64,000 bases of DNA from a virus, in the IMG/VR virus record IMGVR_UViG_3300025137_000017, positions 1-64,000 of that record; one strand, given 5' to 3'. Every line of letters starts with the position of its first letter. Positions within the stretch are counted from its first letter, which is position 1. The notes under the pieces were generated by a model, which saw nothing but the letters and a program-made list of their open reading frames with translations, did no database searches and was not told the DNA's origin. Positions 35,551-42,932 of this stretch are shown here, in pieces. The position numbers and the translations under genes were made by a program.

Positions 35551-36420
35551 ATGGCTAGAAACCACTATCTATCAAACAAAGAATTACTAAAAGAGATACA
35601 TCGTTCAAAACTATCCTATAGTTGGGTAAGTGATGAGAAATATGAATGGAACGATCTAATTATTAATAGTCTGGATGAGATTAATCCAGAAACAATTGCT
35701 GAAGCAAAGCAGACAAGAGCTGCTAGGATGCAAAAAGAGGCACACGAGGCACAAGTAAAATTGTGGGAAAAAGGATTATTGGAAAGAAAAACAAAGCCCA
35801 GAGCTATTGACTTTGCAGTTGATCCTGATACTATTCCAGAAACAGATATTGTATTTCGTGTTATGACATTTGAGCATGTTCCAGAAGAGCCTGGAAGAAA
35901 GAGCAATCCTAAACAAGAAGCAGATTACCACACACGTTGTAACTTCCCTCCCTTTAAACATTTTGCACTAAAAGGTAAAAAATGGAGTGAGGTAGCTAGA
36001 AGTCACTGGGAGGGTGGTAAGGATAATGGACACTTTAGTATTACAAGTGGTAATACTACTGAAAGACTTGCTAAGATGTATATCATGCTATGTCATAGAT
36101 ATAGTATGCGAGGTAACTGGCGTGGATATACATATGTAGATGAAATGCGAGGACAAGCCTTGTTACAGTTAGCACAGATAGGTCTACAGTTTAATGAAGC
36201 AAAGAGCCAAAATCCATTTGCATATTATACTGCCGCCATTAATAATAGTTTCACAAGAGTATTGAACCTAGAAAAACGTAGTCAGAATATTAGAGATGAT
36301 ATTCTTGAGGAAGAGGGATTGAATCCAAGTTTTACTAGAACATTCAATGCAGAATGGGAACAGAAGATGGCCAATATTGCAGAAGCCAATCCACAAATAG
36401 AAGAAGAGACAAAGGAATAA
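35551..36420 (+). CDS. 55: Late-transcription sigma factor gp55 (289 aa)
   Basis: T4 gp55 homologue: binds host RNA polymerase core and recognises the late promoter TATAAATA. The recognisable core is MYIMLCHRYSMRGNWRGYTYVDEMRG through QIGLQFNEAKSQNPFAYYTAAINNSF and RVLNLEKRSQNIRDDILEEEG, equivalent to sigma region 2 (core binding and -10 recognition). The first 150 residues are an N-terminal extension compared with T4 gp55 (185 residues); marine phage gp55 proteins are often longer. The ATG follows AAAGGA. It stands first in the rightward operon, with gp47 three bases downstream, and its product should activate the CTAAATAC-type promoters throughout the window. Confidence 0.92.
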   Translation: MARNHYLSNKELLKEIHRSKLSYSWVSDEKYEWNDLIINSLDEINPETIAEAKQTRAARMQKEAHEAQVKLWEKGLLERKTKPRAIDFAVDPDTIPETDIVFRVMTFEHVPEEPGRKSNPKQEADYHTRCNFPPFKHFALKGKKWSEVARSHWEGGKDNGHFSITSGNTTERLAKMYIMLCHRYSMRGNWRGYTYVDEMRGQALLQLAQIGLQFNEAKSQNPFAYYTAAINNSFTRVLNLEKRSQNIRDDILEEEGLNPSFTRTFNAEWEQKMANIAEANPQIEEETKE

Positions 36421-36423
36421 ATT

Positions 36424-37452
36424 TTGTTATTTGATGAAGTAGTAGTCTTTACCGATATCCATTTCGGTATGAAGAATAATAGTCGCCACCATAACCAAGA
36501 TTGTGAAGACTTTATTATATGGATGATTGATCAAGCAAAGGCTCGTGGTATTACAAAATGTATTTTTATGGGAGACTGGCACCATCAACGTGCAAGTATT
36601 AACGTAAGTACACTCAACTATACTATTAGTAATTTAAGAAGAATCAATGATGCATTTGAAGAAGTGTATATGATTATGGGAAATCACGATCTCTATTATA
36701 GAGAAAAACGTGAGATCAATAGTATACCAATGGCAGAAGAATATACTAATATTACTGTTGTTAATGAACTATTAGTTAAGGATGATATTGCTATTGTTCC
36801 CTGGCTAGTTGATGATGAGCATAAAGCTCTTAGAGATCTAAATGTAAAGTATATGTTTGGACACTTTGAGTTACCTAGTTTCTATATGAATGCAATGGTA
36901 CAAATGCCTGATCATGGACATGGAGTTAAAGCTGAAGATTTAACAAAACCTGAGCTTGTGTTTAGTGGACACTTCCACAAACGCCAAAGAGTAGGCAATA
37001 TTATATATACAGGCAATGCTTTTCCACATAATTACTCAGATGCATGGGACGATGACAGAGGACTTATGTTCTTAAAATGGGGAGGACAGCCAGAGTATGT
37101 TGTTTGGCCTGATGCTCCTAAATATAGAACAATATCTTTAAGTAAACTTATTGACAAACCCGAAGAAGTGTTGTCTAATAAAGTACATTGTCGTATTGCA
37201 CTAGATGTTCCTATTACATATGAAGAAGCAAACTTTATTAAAGAAACATTTGCCGCCCAATACAATCTCCGTGAGATTGCTCTTATGCCTAGCAAGAAAG
37301 AGGAACACACAAATGATTGGAATACTGGGATAGATATCGAAGTTGAGAATGTGGATCAGATAGTCCTAAGTCAGCTGGAAACAATACAAAGTGATACTAT
37401 AAAAAACGAACTACTAATCAACATATATAACGGTTTATCAATAAATGCTTAG
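36424..37452 (+). CDS. 47: Recombination endonuclease subunit gp47 (Mre11-like, 342 aa)
   Basis: Calcineurin-like metallophosphoesterase of the SbcD/Mre11 family. Metal-binding motifs appear in order: FTDIHFG (D-x-H), FMGDWHH (GD-x-H), MGNHDLYY (GNHD) and FSGHFHKRQ (G-H-x-H). With gp46 it resects DNA ends for recombination-dependent replication and host DNA breakdown. Length and order are normal. The initiation codon appears to be TTG at 36424, preceded by AAAGGA with the same spacing as at gp55; no ATG lies before the first metal motif except after residue 15. It overlaps gp46 by eight bases. Confidence 0.92.
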   Translation: MLFDEVVVFTDIHFGMKNNSRHHNQDCEDFIIWMIDQAKARGITKCIFMGDWHHQRASINVSTLNYTISNLRRINDAFEEVYMIMGNHDLYYREKREINSIPMAEEYTNITVVNELLVKDDIAIVPWLVDDEHKALRDLNVKYMFGHFELPSFYMNAMVQMPDHGHGVKAEDLTKPELVFSGHFHKRQRVGNIIYTGNAFPHNYSDAWDDDRGLMFLKWGGQPEYVVWPDAPKYRTISLSKLIDKPEEVLSNKVHCRIALDVPITYEEANFIKETFAAQYNLREIALMPSKKEEHTNDWNTGIDIEVENVDQIVLSQLETIQSDTIKNELLINIYNGLSINA

Positions 37453-39214
37453 AATCAAGAATATTACAGTAAAAAACTTCATGAGTGTGGGTAATGTCAC
37501 CCAAGCGATACAATTTGATGATCAAGGACTAACACTAGTCCTAGGTAATAACGTAGACTTAGGTGGAGACGGTTCTCGTAACGGAACAGGCAAAACTACA
37601 ATAGTTAATGCCTTAAGTTATGCACTATATGGAAATGCTCTGTATAATATTAAGAAGGATAATCTAGTTAACAAGACCAATAACAAACAAATGTTAGTAA
37701 CTGTTGACTTTGAAATGAATGGACAGAGTTATCGTATTGAACGAGGTAGAAAACCAAACTTATTCAAGTATATAGTCAATGATGTGGACAATGCATCAAC
37801 AGATGAGATGCAGGGAGAAGGTCGTGAGAGTCAAGCAGTAATTGAACGTACATTAGGTATGAGTCATACAATGTTTAAACATGTTGTGGCACTTAATACA
37901 TATACAGAACCTTTCTTAAGTATGAGAGCTAATGATCAACGTGAACTTATTGAACAATTACTTGGTATTACTAAACTTAGTGAGAAAGCTGACTTACTAA
38001 AAGATCTTGTGAAGCAGAACAAAGATAGTATTCAAGAAGAAACATATAAAATTAGAGGTACTGAAGAAGCTAATGAACGTATTGGTAGCAGTATTAAAGA
38101 TCTAGAACGCAGGCAGTCAATATGGTTTACTAGACGAGATAAAGATGTTACAGATCTCCAACAGGAACTATCAGATCTTGAGAAAGTTAATATTGATGCT
38201 GAATTACAGGCACATATTAACTTTACAGAGTTTAATACTCGTAGAACACAGATAGATACAGTAAATGGCGAGATTGCACGTTTACAAACTACTATTGAAC
38301 GTGAGCAGAAGCGTATGGATAAGGCACAAAAGGACCTGGATCATACTCTAGATCATAAATGTTATGCATGTGGTCAGGATCTACATGATGAAGCACATGA
38401 AAAGATTGTAGCAACTAAGACAGAAGCGGTTGCAGATTCAGTAAGACACATTACTTCTGACAGCGAAAAGATAAATGATTATAAGAGTGCCTTAACGGAT
38501 ATTGGTGAACTAGGCAAAGCACCTGTACTGCATTATAACACAGTACAAGAAGCATATGAACACCAAAACAAGATGAGTGCCGCAGGTACAGAGATTAAAC
38601 GTAAGCAAGAAGAACTAGATCCATATGAGGAGCAAATTGATACACTTCGCAATACTGGTTTACAAGAAATAGACTGGAGCGAAGTCAATAGACTCACAGA
38701 GCTTAAAGATCACCAGGACTTCCTATTAAAGTTGCTTACAAACAAAGACAGTTTTATCCGTAAAAGGATTATTGAACAAAACCTACAGTTTATGAATAGT
38801 AGGTTAGAGTATTATATTACTCGTTTGGGATTACCACATGAAGTGCAGTTCCAATCGGATCTAACAGTTAGTATTATACAACTAGGACAGGATTTAGACT
38901 TTGACAATCTATCTCGTGGTGAACGTAACAGACTTATATTAGGTTTAAGTTGGGCGTTCAGAGATGTGTTTGAGAGTATGAATCATCCTATTAACCTAAT
39001 ATGTATTGATGAACTTGTTGATAGTGGTATGGATACTATTGGTGTTGAGAGTGCTCTAGGAGTACTTAAAAAGATGGAGCGTGAACGTAATAAAAATATT
39101 TTGCTTATTTCTCATAGGGACGAACTTGTTGGCCGTGTTAGTAGTGTACTACAAGTCACAAAGGAAAATGGATTTACAACGTTCAGTACAGAAGTGGAAA
39201 TAGTTGACGCATAA
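37445..39214 (+). CDS. 46: Recombination endonuclease subunit gp46 (Rad50/SMC-like, 589 aa)
   Basis: SbcC/Rad50-type ATPase. Walker A is RNGTGKTT (residues about 45-52). A long coiled coil is interrupted by the zinc hook CYAC at about residues 305-308. The ABC signature is LSRGERNRLILGLSWAF (about 487-503) and Walker B is LICIDELVDSGMD (about 520). It partners gp47 as the ATP-driven end-processing complex. The ATG at 37445 lies within the last codons of gp47, so translation is coupled. Size and domain order match T4 gp46 (560 residues). Confidence 0.94.
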   Translation: MLRIKNITVKNFMSVGNVTQAIQFDDQGLTLVLGNNVDLGGDGSRNGTGKTTIVNALSYALYGNALYNIKKDNLVNKTNNKQMLVTVDFEMNGQSYRIERGRKPNLFKYIVNDVDNASTDEMQGEGRESQAVIERTLGMSHTMFKHVVALNTYTEPFLSMRANDQRELIEQLLGITKLSEKADLLKDLVKQNKDSIQEETYKIRGTEEANERIGSSIKDLERRQSIWFTRRDKDVTDLQQELSDLEKVNIDAELQAHINFTEFNTRRTQIDTVNGEIARLQTTIEREQKRMDKAQKDLDHTLDHKCYACGQDLHDEAHEKIVATKTEAVADSVRHITSDSEKINDYKSALTDIGELGKAPVLHYNTVQEAYEHQNKMSAAGTEIKRKQEELDPYEEQIDTLRNTGLQEIDWSEVNRLTELKDHQDFLLKLLTNKDSFIRKRIIEQNLQFMNSRLEYYITRLGLPHEVQFQSDLTVSIIQLGQDLDFDNLSRGERNRLILGLSWAFRDVFESMNHPINLICIDELVDSGMDTIGVESALGVLKKMERERNKNILLISHRDELVGRVSSVLQVTKENGFTTFSTEVEIVDA

Positions 39215-39393
39215 TGATTGATGATGATGACGATGCTGAAGGTTTCATTAGTTTGGATGACTTCAGCAACAAAGGATACAAGCAAGACGAAGAAGTTTTC
39301 ACCACAACACCTGATTATGGAATACTAGAAGTTAAGAAAGAACTAGGTGTGGATATCATACAAGAGATAAAGAAGACGTTTGAAGATGAATGA
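39214..39393 (+). CDS. Small acidic hypothetical protein (59 aa)
   Basis: Starts in a TAATG overlap with the gp46 stop and runs to TGA at 39391-39393. It begins MIDDDDDAEGF and is strongly acidic in its first half, with a C-terminal helix (KKELGVDIIQEIKKTFEDE). Coupled translation with gp46 and overlap into the next gene argue that it is real in spite of its length. It could be an accessory factor of the recombination complex or a small inhibitor; function unknown. Confidence 0.6.
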   Translation: MIDDDDDAEGFISLDDFSNKGYKQDEEVFTTTPDYGILEVKKELGVDIIQEIKKTFEDE

Positions 39394-39880
39394 ATATGTT
39401 ATTCCTTTAACTGATTTCTTGTGGAATAGACAGGACGTATTTGATATACAGGATAACCATCCTGACTATAAAGCTAATCCTCTCTGGACTAAACTAGGAA
39501 TTGATACACCAACAGATGCATTGATGTGGGATCTAATGATATATCATTCGGACTTACGAAAATTAGAAGCACGGTTTAACTGTGTAACTGATAGTAAGTT
39601 CACTAAAATACTAGCTGGTGGACACATGCCAGCACATATTGATCCACGTAGGACTGCGGTAGTTATGTTTCCATTAACAGAATATCCTAGTCCTATAACA
39701 TATTATGAAAATGAGAAAGAAATCTTTACACATCAATATGAATGTGTTACTGTTATAAATGCAAAGATACAACATGCTGTACCAAACAACCACAGGGACA
39801 GAATTTTCTTCCAAGTTAAATTAGATTTGCCTTGGGAAGATGTTGTATCGATGCATAGTGAAGGAACATTATATGACTAA
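39386..39880 (+). CDS. 2OG-Fe(II) oxygenase-like protein (164 aa)
   Basis: Same pattern as the protein at 19-525: AHIDPRRTAVVMFPL with the H-x-D iron ligands, a strand with ITYYENEKE, then NAKIQHAVPNN with the distal His, and RDRIFFQVKL with the 2OG-binding Arg. The fold is probably a double-stranded beta-helix of the Asp/Asn hydroxylase type; the substrate is unknown. The ATG at 39386 overlaps the small acidic gene by eight bases; a TTG at 39380 is also possible. It follows gp46 in the early/middle operon, unlike its relatives in the left-hand accessory region. Confidence 0.6.
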   Translation: MNEYVIPLTDFLWNRQDVFDIQDNHPDYKANPLWTKLGIDTPTDALMWDLMIYHSDLRKLEARFNCVTDSKFTKILAGGHMPAHIDPRRTAVVMFPLTEYPSPITYYENEKEIFTHQYECVTVINAKIQHAVPNNHRDRIFFQVKLDLPWEDVVSMHSEGTLYD

Positions 39881-40460
39881 CTACCCGTTCTTTTACTTTT
39901 ACGATTTGGAATTTGACGCAGATAAAATTTTAGAATTCGTCAACACTATTCCACAAAACCAATGGATAGGCCCACATATTGGAAATTATGATCCTGATGT
40001 TAAGGTTGAACCACATAGAGCAGACAACAAATTATGGACTGCTAATAATAGAGATACAGACTTCACAGCATGTGAAGAAATAAACAAGATTGCGAAATAC
40101 TTCGATACTTACTATACGAGTATGATGATTAAGAAAAGTATAAATGGATTCAATGCTCCGTTTCATCCTCTGATGCAAAATGCAGACTACGATAAAAAAC
40201 ATAACATTGTCCGTACATTTGATATCATTGTTCCTATACAAGGTGGCTTTATGGAAAGCCCGCTCGAAGCTATTGATACAAAGACAGGTGAACATTATTC
40301 ATTAGTACCTAAGGGTTTAGCTTTTATGGTACCAAATGATCCTAGTTGGCATTATAGTTGGTTAGAAACTATATACGATTTTAGATATACTCTTCATCTT
40401 CGTGGTGTAATGCCACAAACATATGAGAAGATAAAGGAACTATATCTTAAAAATGGGTGA
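39873..40460 (+). CDS. Hypothetical protein, possibly oxygenase-like (195 aa)
   Basis: Begins MTNYPFFYFYDLEFDADKILEFVNTIP. The C-terminal half (IVRTFDIIVPIQGGFMESPLEAID, then KGLAFMVPNDPSWHYSWLE and FRYTLHLRGVM) has the strand spacing of a beta-helix oxygenase, with a His-x5-10-Arg pair, but the proximal H-x-D is not clear (possibly FHPLMQNAD). This makes catalytic activity uncertain. The ATG at 39873 follows AAGGAAC and overlaps the previous gene by eight bases. Paired with the preceding oxygenase it may form a two-protein module. Confidence 0.5.
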   Translation: MTNYPFFYFYDLEFDADKILEFVNTIPQNQWIGPHIGNYDPDVKVEPHRADNKLWTANNRDTDFTACEEINKIAKYFDTYYTSMMIKKSINGFNAPFHPLMQNADYDKKHNIVRTFDIIVPIQGGFMESPLEAIDTKTGEHYSLVPKGLAFMVPNDPSWHYSWLETIYDFRYTLHLRGVMPQTYEKIKELYLKNG

Positions 40461-40917
40461 TTGGAAGTATAAAAGACAGATTGTCGAGAGTCTACCGGAA
40501 GACTGTGTCGGCTTTGTATACATCATCACTAATACTATTACAGGCAAAAAGTACATTGGCAAAAAACTGGCAAAATTCGCAAAAACAAAATATAAAATGC
40601 ACACACAAAAAAATGGCAAAAAAGTTAGAAAAAAGATAAGATCAAAAATAGACTCAGACTGGCAAGAATATTATGGCTCCTCAAAGGCACTAACAGCAGA
40701 TATAGAAAACTTAGGCAAAGACAAATTTAAAAGAGAGATATTGTTCTATTGTGCCTCAAAGGCAGAATGCTCATACGTTGAAGCAAGAGAACAATTCACA
40801 CACAGGGTACTTGAAAGTGATGATTACTATAATGGTCACATACAAGTTCGTGTTCATGGCTCACATATACTAACAGAACAACTCTTAAACAATCCCACAG
40901 ACACAAAGTCAAACTAA
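40453..40917 (+). CDS. GIY-YIG family endonuclease (154 aa)
   Basis: The GIY-YIG core is visible at residues about 19-37: GFVYIITNTITGKKYIGKK, in which GFVY stands for GIY and KYIG for YIG. A basic insertion rich in Lys follows (KMHTQKNGKKVRKKIRSK), then WQEYYGSS and FKREILFYCAS, strands seen in T4-like freestanding GIY-YIG proteins. The Glu in YVEAREQFTHRVL could be the metal ligand. It overlaps the previous gene by eight bases. Its A-rich codon use stands out from its neighbours, consistent with a mobile freestanding homing nuclease. It is followed by a long gene-free stretch. Confidence 0.8.
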   Translation: MGDWKYKRQIVESLPEDCVGFVYIITNTITGKKYIGKKLAKFAKTKYKMHTQKNGKKVRKKIRSKIDSDWQEYYGSSKALTADIENLGKDKFKREILFYCASKAECSYVEAREQFTHRVLESDDYYNGHIQVRVHGSHILTEQLLNNPTDTKSN

Positions 40918-41260
40918 TATAGGCAAAGAATGCTCCGATTGGTCGTGATAGCTCGACCCACCTTGAACGCATGGGAACGCATGTTTGGATCTGGTGTAGC
41001 AAAGTGTCACTGCGTTGGTTTGACAAACCGAAATGATCAAGCTCTTCTGACAATTGAAACTTGAGGGTAGCACAAAGTCGTTGATATGGCAATGTGTGTT
41101 CCTGCGTTATTAAGCAGTAAGTAAAAAGGTACCGCGTAACCGCCTTTTCCTAGCGTTAATTAGGTTTTACTATATCGATGTGTTGACTTTGACGGGAAAA
41201 GTCGATTTTGCATTTGGCCTTATCAGGCTAAGTGTGAATGACAGATCAAGGAAAAGACGT
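40918..41260 (+). ncRNA. Candidate structured noncoding RNA or regulatory region
   Basis: No convincing coding frame on either strand. The DNA is more GC-rich than its AT-rich surroundings (33 of 60 bases at 40921-40980, about 25 of 60 in each of the next two lines). It holds several possible stems: GGTCG 40941-40945 with CGACC 40954-40958; GGTTT/AAACC around 41016-41028; AAAAGG/CCTTTT 41124-41148; GACTTT 41185-41190 with AAAGTC 41198-41203. A GCATG element is repeated near 40970-40983. I could not match it to tRNA, tmRNA, RNase P, 6S, SRP or a known riboswitch. The strand is assumed from the flanking genes. It could also be an origin or attachment region. Confidence 0.35.
41123..41150 (+). 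terminator. Possible weak terminator hairpin
   Basis: AAAAAGG at 41123-41129 can pair with CCTTTT at 41143-41148 around a GC-rich loop, the 3' arm ending in a short T run. This could end transcripts from the gp55-gp46-nuclease operon or the candidate RNA. The T tract is short, so confidence is low. Confidence 0.3.
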
Positions 41261-41272
41261 ACATAAATACAC
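41261..41272 (+). promoter_or_regulatory. T4-late-promoter-like motif (CATAAATACA)
   Basis: ACATAAATACAC, upstream of the gene at 41377. It leaves a leader of roughly 100 bases that contains two tetraloop hairpins. Confidence 0.5.
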
Positions 41273-41311
41273 TATAATATAAACCATATAGATATTAGTA
41301 ATATTAATCGA

Positions 41312-41351
41312 AATACCGTTAGGTATTGAAGATTAGATGCCGTATGGCATC
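41312..41351 (+). promoter_or_regulatory. Paired leader hairpins before the 41377 gene
   Basis: AATACC 41312-41317 pairs perfectly with GGTATT 41322-41327 (loop GTTA). Eight bases later GATGCC 41336-41341 pairs with GGCATC 41346-41351 (loop GTAT). Both lie between the late-type promoter and the ATG at 41377, so they could stabilise the mRNA or control translation. Confidence 0.5.
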
Positions 41352-41376
41352 ACTAATATAACAGCAAAGATATATA

Positions 41377-41817
41377 ATGAACTTCGACATATTCAAAATG
41401 AAATTCCTTGAGTGGACAGAGAATGTAATTGAGCAGAAAAAAGAAGATGGTTTTTCTATCTGTCCGTTTGCCAAAAGGGCACGTCTAGACAATAAAATAC
41501 AGTTTATAGATTGTACAATAGCTACCAGTGAGTTGCTTACATTTAACAAAGAACGATACGAAATAGGTATTGCTTGGTTGGGTGATTCAGTAGACATGTC
41601 TATCATTGATGAAGTTCTAGAGCGTTATAAGGCAGAAAATCCTGACCTATTATACTTTACAAGTACAACAGATTCAGGATACTTTGCTAAGAACTTTACT
41701 AATTGTGTGTTTATTCAATTAAGAGGTGATATAGATATGCGGAGGGAACAGTTACACAAAACCAAGTACTATGACAGTTGGCCAGAGCATTACTATAAAA
41801 TAATAACCGGGCACTAG
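41377..41817 (+). CDS. Hypothetical protein (146 aa)
   Basis: Not recognised. It starts MNFDIFKMKFLEWTENVIEQ and contains SICPFAKRARL (a CPFA motif near residue 30), then alternating helix and strand with YFTSTTDSGYFAKNFTNCVFIQL. An alpha/beta single domain seems likely; the lone CP motif recalls thioredoxin-like or DUF1415-type proteins but is not enough to assign either. No strong ribosome site precedes the ATG; the leader instead holds two hairpins. It converges on the gp51-like gene, the two stop codons sharing the bases CTAG. Confidence 0.5.
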   Translation: MNFDIFKMKFLEWTENVIEQKKEDGFSICPFAKRARLDNKIQFIDCTIATSELLTFNKERYEIGIAWLGDSVDMSIIDEVLERYKAENPDLLYFTSTTDSGYFAKNFTNCVFIQLRGDIDMRREQLHKTKYYDSWPEHYYKIITGH

Positions 41818-41993
41818 CGTTTCGCCTTCATATCTTCTGAACGCTTATTCATTCTCTCGATTAACATCTGAACAGCCGGTAAAGGCATGGTCATAATCTC
41901 TTGATAACCAACAGCACCACCACTATATAATATTATGTCTATGTAGTTTTCTTCAACGGCTTTTCTTTGCTCATCATATCGTTCTACAATCAT
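41814..41993 (-). CDS. 51: Baseplate hub assembly protein gp51-like (59 aa)
   Basis: Short helical protein: MIVERYDEQRKAVEENY, then GYQEIMTMPLPAVQMLIERMNKR. The last segment, a helix following M-x-x-P-x-P, is the recognisable end of gp51, which is needed for assembly of the baseplate hub. The start is the ATG at 41993 with GGAGA five bases ahead. A longer frame to 42071 overlaps gp26 and lacks a ribosome site. In T4, gene 51 also sits with the hub genes 26-29, supporting the call. Confidence 0.7.
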   Translation of the reverse strand: MIVERYDEQRKAVEENYIDIILYSGGAVGYQEIMTMPLPAVQMLIERMNKRSEDMKAKR

Positions 41994-42022
41994 TTGGATC
42001 TCCGACGGCTGACTAGTGGATA

Positions 42023-42859
42023 TCAACCTACGAAAAAATTTGATACATCCAGTTCTACTTCTTGTGACCATTCATTAGAACATTCAATACATTTGGCTTT
42101 GAAATTTGTATCCAAGCCATCATCACTTAATGCTTCAATTCTATCTTTGATTGCATCGTGATCTTTTTTACTAATATTTTGTAACCACTCCCGAATCATA
42201 TCTTTATCTACAATAACTTCTGAACTGTCGGGTGCCTGGACACTTGAGATACAACTTGTGATTACATCAATAGTTAGTGTAGCAAGTTCAACAAAAGTTT
42301 CTCCAAACATTTTAGATTTTGTATTATCATCTGCTTCACTGGCAATTAGATTATCTACCATCTTTTGTCGTTTGATATTTTGAATTTGCATGAGAGTCCT
42401 ATCATCAATTGTATAGGGTCTAACTATTATCTTAAAGTTACTTTCCAGTCTTACTTCTGTATCAAATTCAACTTCTTTAATTTGTGATAGTAGTTGAGCA
42501 CTATCAATGGTCAATTGATTAAGGTGTTTACATTTTGGGCATTCAAGATCTACGTCAAACTTGTTACCATAAGTTGCTTGTCTAATAGCAATTAGTAACA
42601 CAAGCAGATCGTTAACTGGAATCTGTCTGGGATTTTGTATATCCGGACAGCATGATTCAAGTAGTGCAATATTGGCTTCCCCATTAAACAACGCATCAGG
42701 CGTTTTTGTTAACAGTTCGTCTCTGGCACTCATAGGATACACGGCTAGTTCATTATCAACACTTAATTTTGGCTTTGGATCGTACCATTTTGCCCCTGAA
42801 GGCAACGATACAAACACAGCAGGCTTTTTATATGCCTGGATTAGAGGATTTTCTGACAT
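42023..42859 (-). CDS. 26: Baseplate hub protein gp26-like (278 aa)
   Basis: Matches the T4 gp26 family found in the hub. The N-terminus (VSLPSGAKWYDPKPKLS, then LAVYPMSARDELLTKTPDALFNGEA) is characteristic. Two Cys pairs (CPKC near residue 110 and CIEC near 258) should form a zinc ribbon, as in marine gp26 homologues. The middle (RPYTIDDRTLMQIQNIKRQ) is helical. It is transcribed leftward, opposite to the genes on both sides, from a GTATAAATAC promoter at 42904-42913, and is followed by gp51. T4 gp26 (208 residues) is a bit smaller. Confidence 0.82.
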   Translation of the reverse strand: MSENPLIQAYKKPAVFVSLPSGAKWYDPKPKLSVDNELAVYPMSARDELLTKTPDALFNGEANIALLESCCPDIQNPRQIPVNDLLVLLIAIRQATYGNKFDVDLECPKCKHLNQLTIDSAQLLSQIKEVEFDTEVRLESNFKIIVRPYTIDDRTLMQIQNIKRQKMVDNLIASEADDNTKSKMFGETFVELATLTIDVITSCISSVQAPDSSEVIVDKDMIREWLQNISKKDHDAIKDRIEALSDDGLDTNFKAKCIECSNEWSQEVELDVSNFFVG

Positions 42860-42874
42860 CTGGTGTTTTCTCCG

Positions 42875-42883
42875 AATAAATAC
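42875..42883 (+). promoter_or_regulatory. T4-late-promoter-like motif (AATAAATAC)
   Basis: Fifty bases upstream of the ATG at 42933, reading into the tape-measure and head genes. It is interleaved with an oppositely directed late motif at 42904-42913. Confidence 0.5.
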
Positions 42884-42903
42884 TTATGTATAAAGCGTCA
42901 ATA

Positions 42904-42913
42904 GTATTTATAC
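42904..42913 (-). promoter_or_regulatory. T4-late-promoter-like motif (GTATAAATAC)
   Basis: Minus strand GTATAAATAC, one of the closest matches to TATAAATA in the window, 45 bases upstream of the gp26 ATG. Confidence 0.6.
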
Positions 42914-42932
42914 ATTAAATAGGTAGTTAATT

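Noticed and set aside
40796-41092. A 98-codon minus-strand frame over the end of the GIY-YIG gene and the GC-rich gap
   Set aside because: Partly antisense to a real gene, with no ribosome site. Its composition reflects the hairpin-rich DNA.
41185-41230. TTTGACGGG resembling the 5' part of tmRNA (TTCGACGGG), prompting a search for a permuted two-piece tmRNA
   Set aside because: No T-loop (TTCRANNY) with pairing stem, no acceptor stem and no tag frame ending in Ala-Ala were found nearby.
40918-41260. Group I intron core next to a GIY-YIG gene
   Set aside because: Could not find P, Q, R and S conserved core elements, and the flanks do not join into one interrupted frame.
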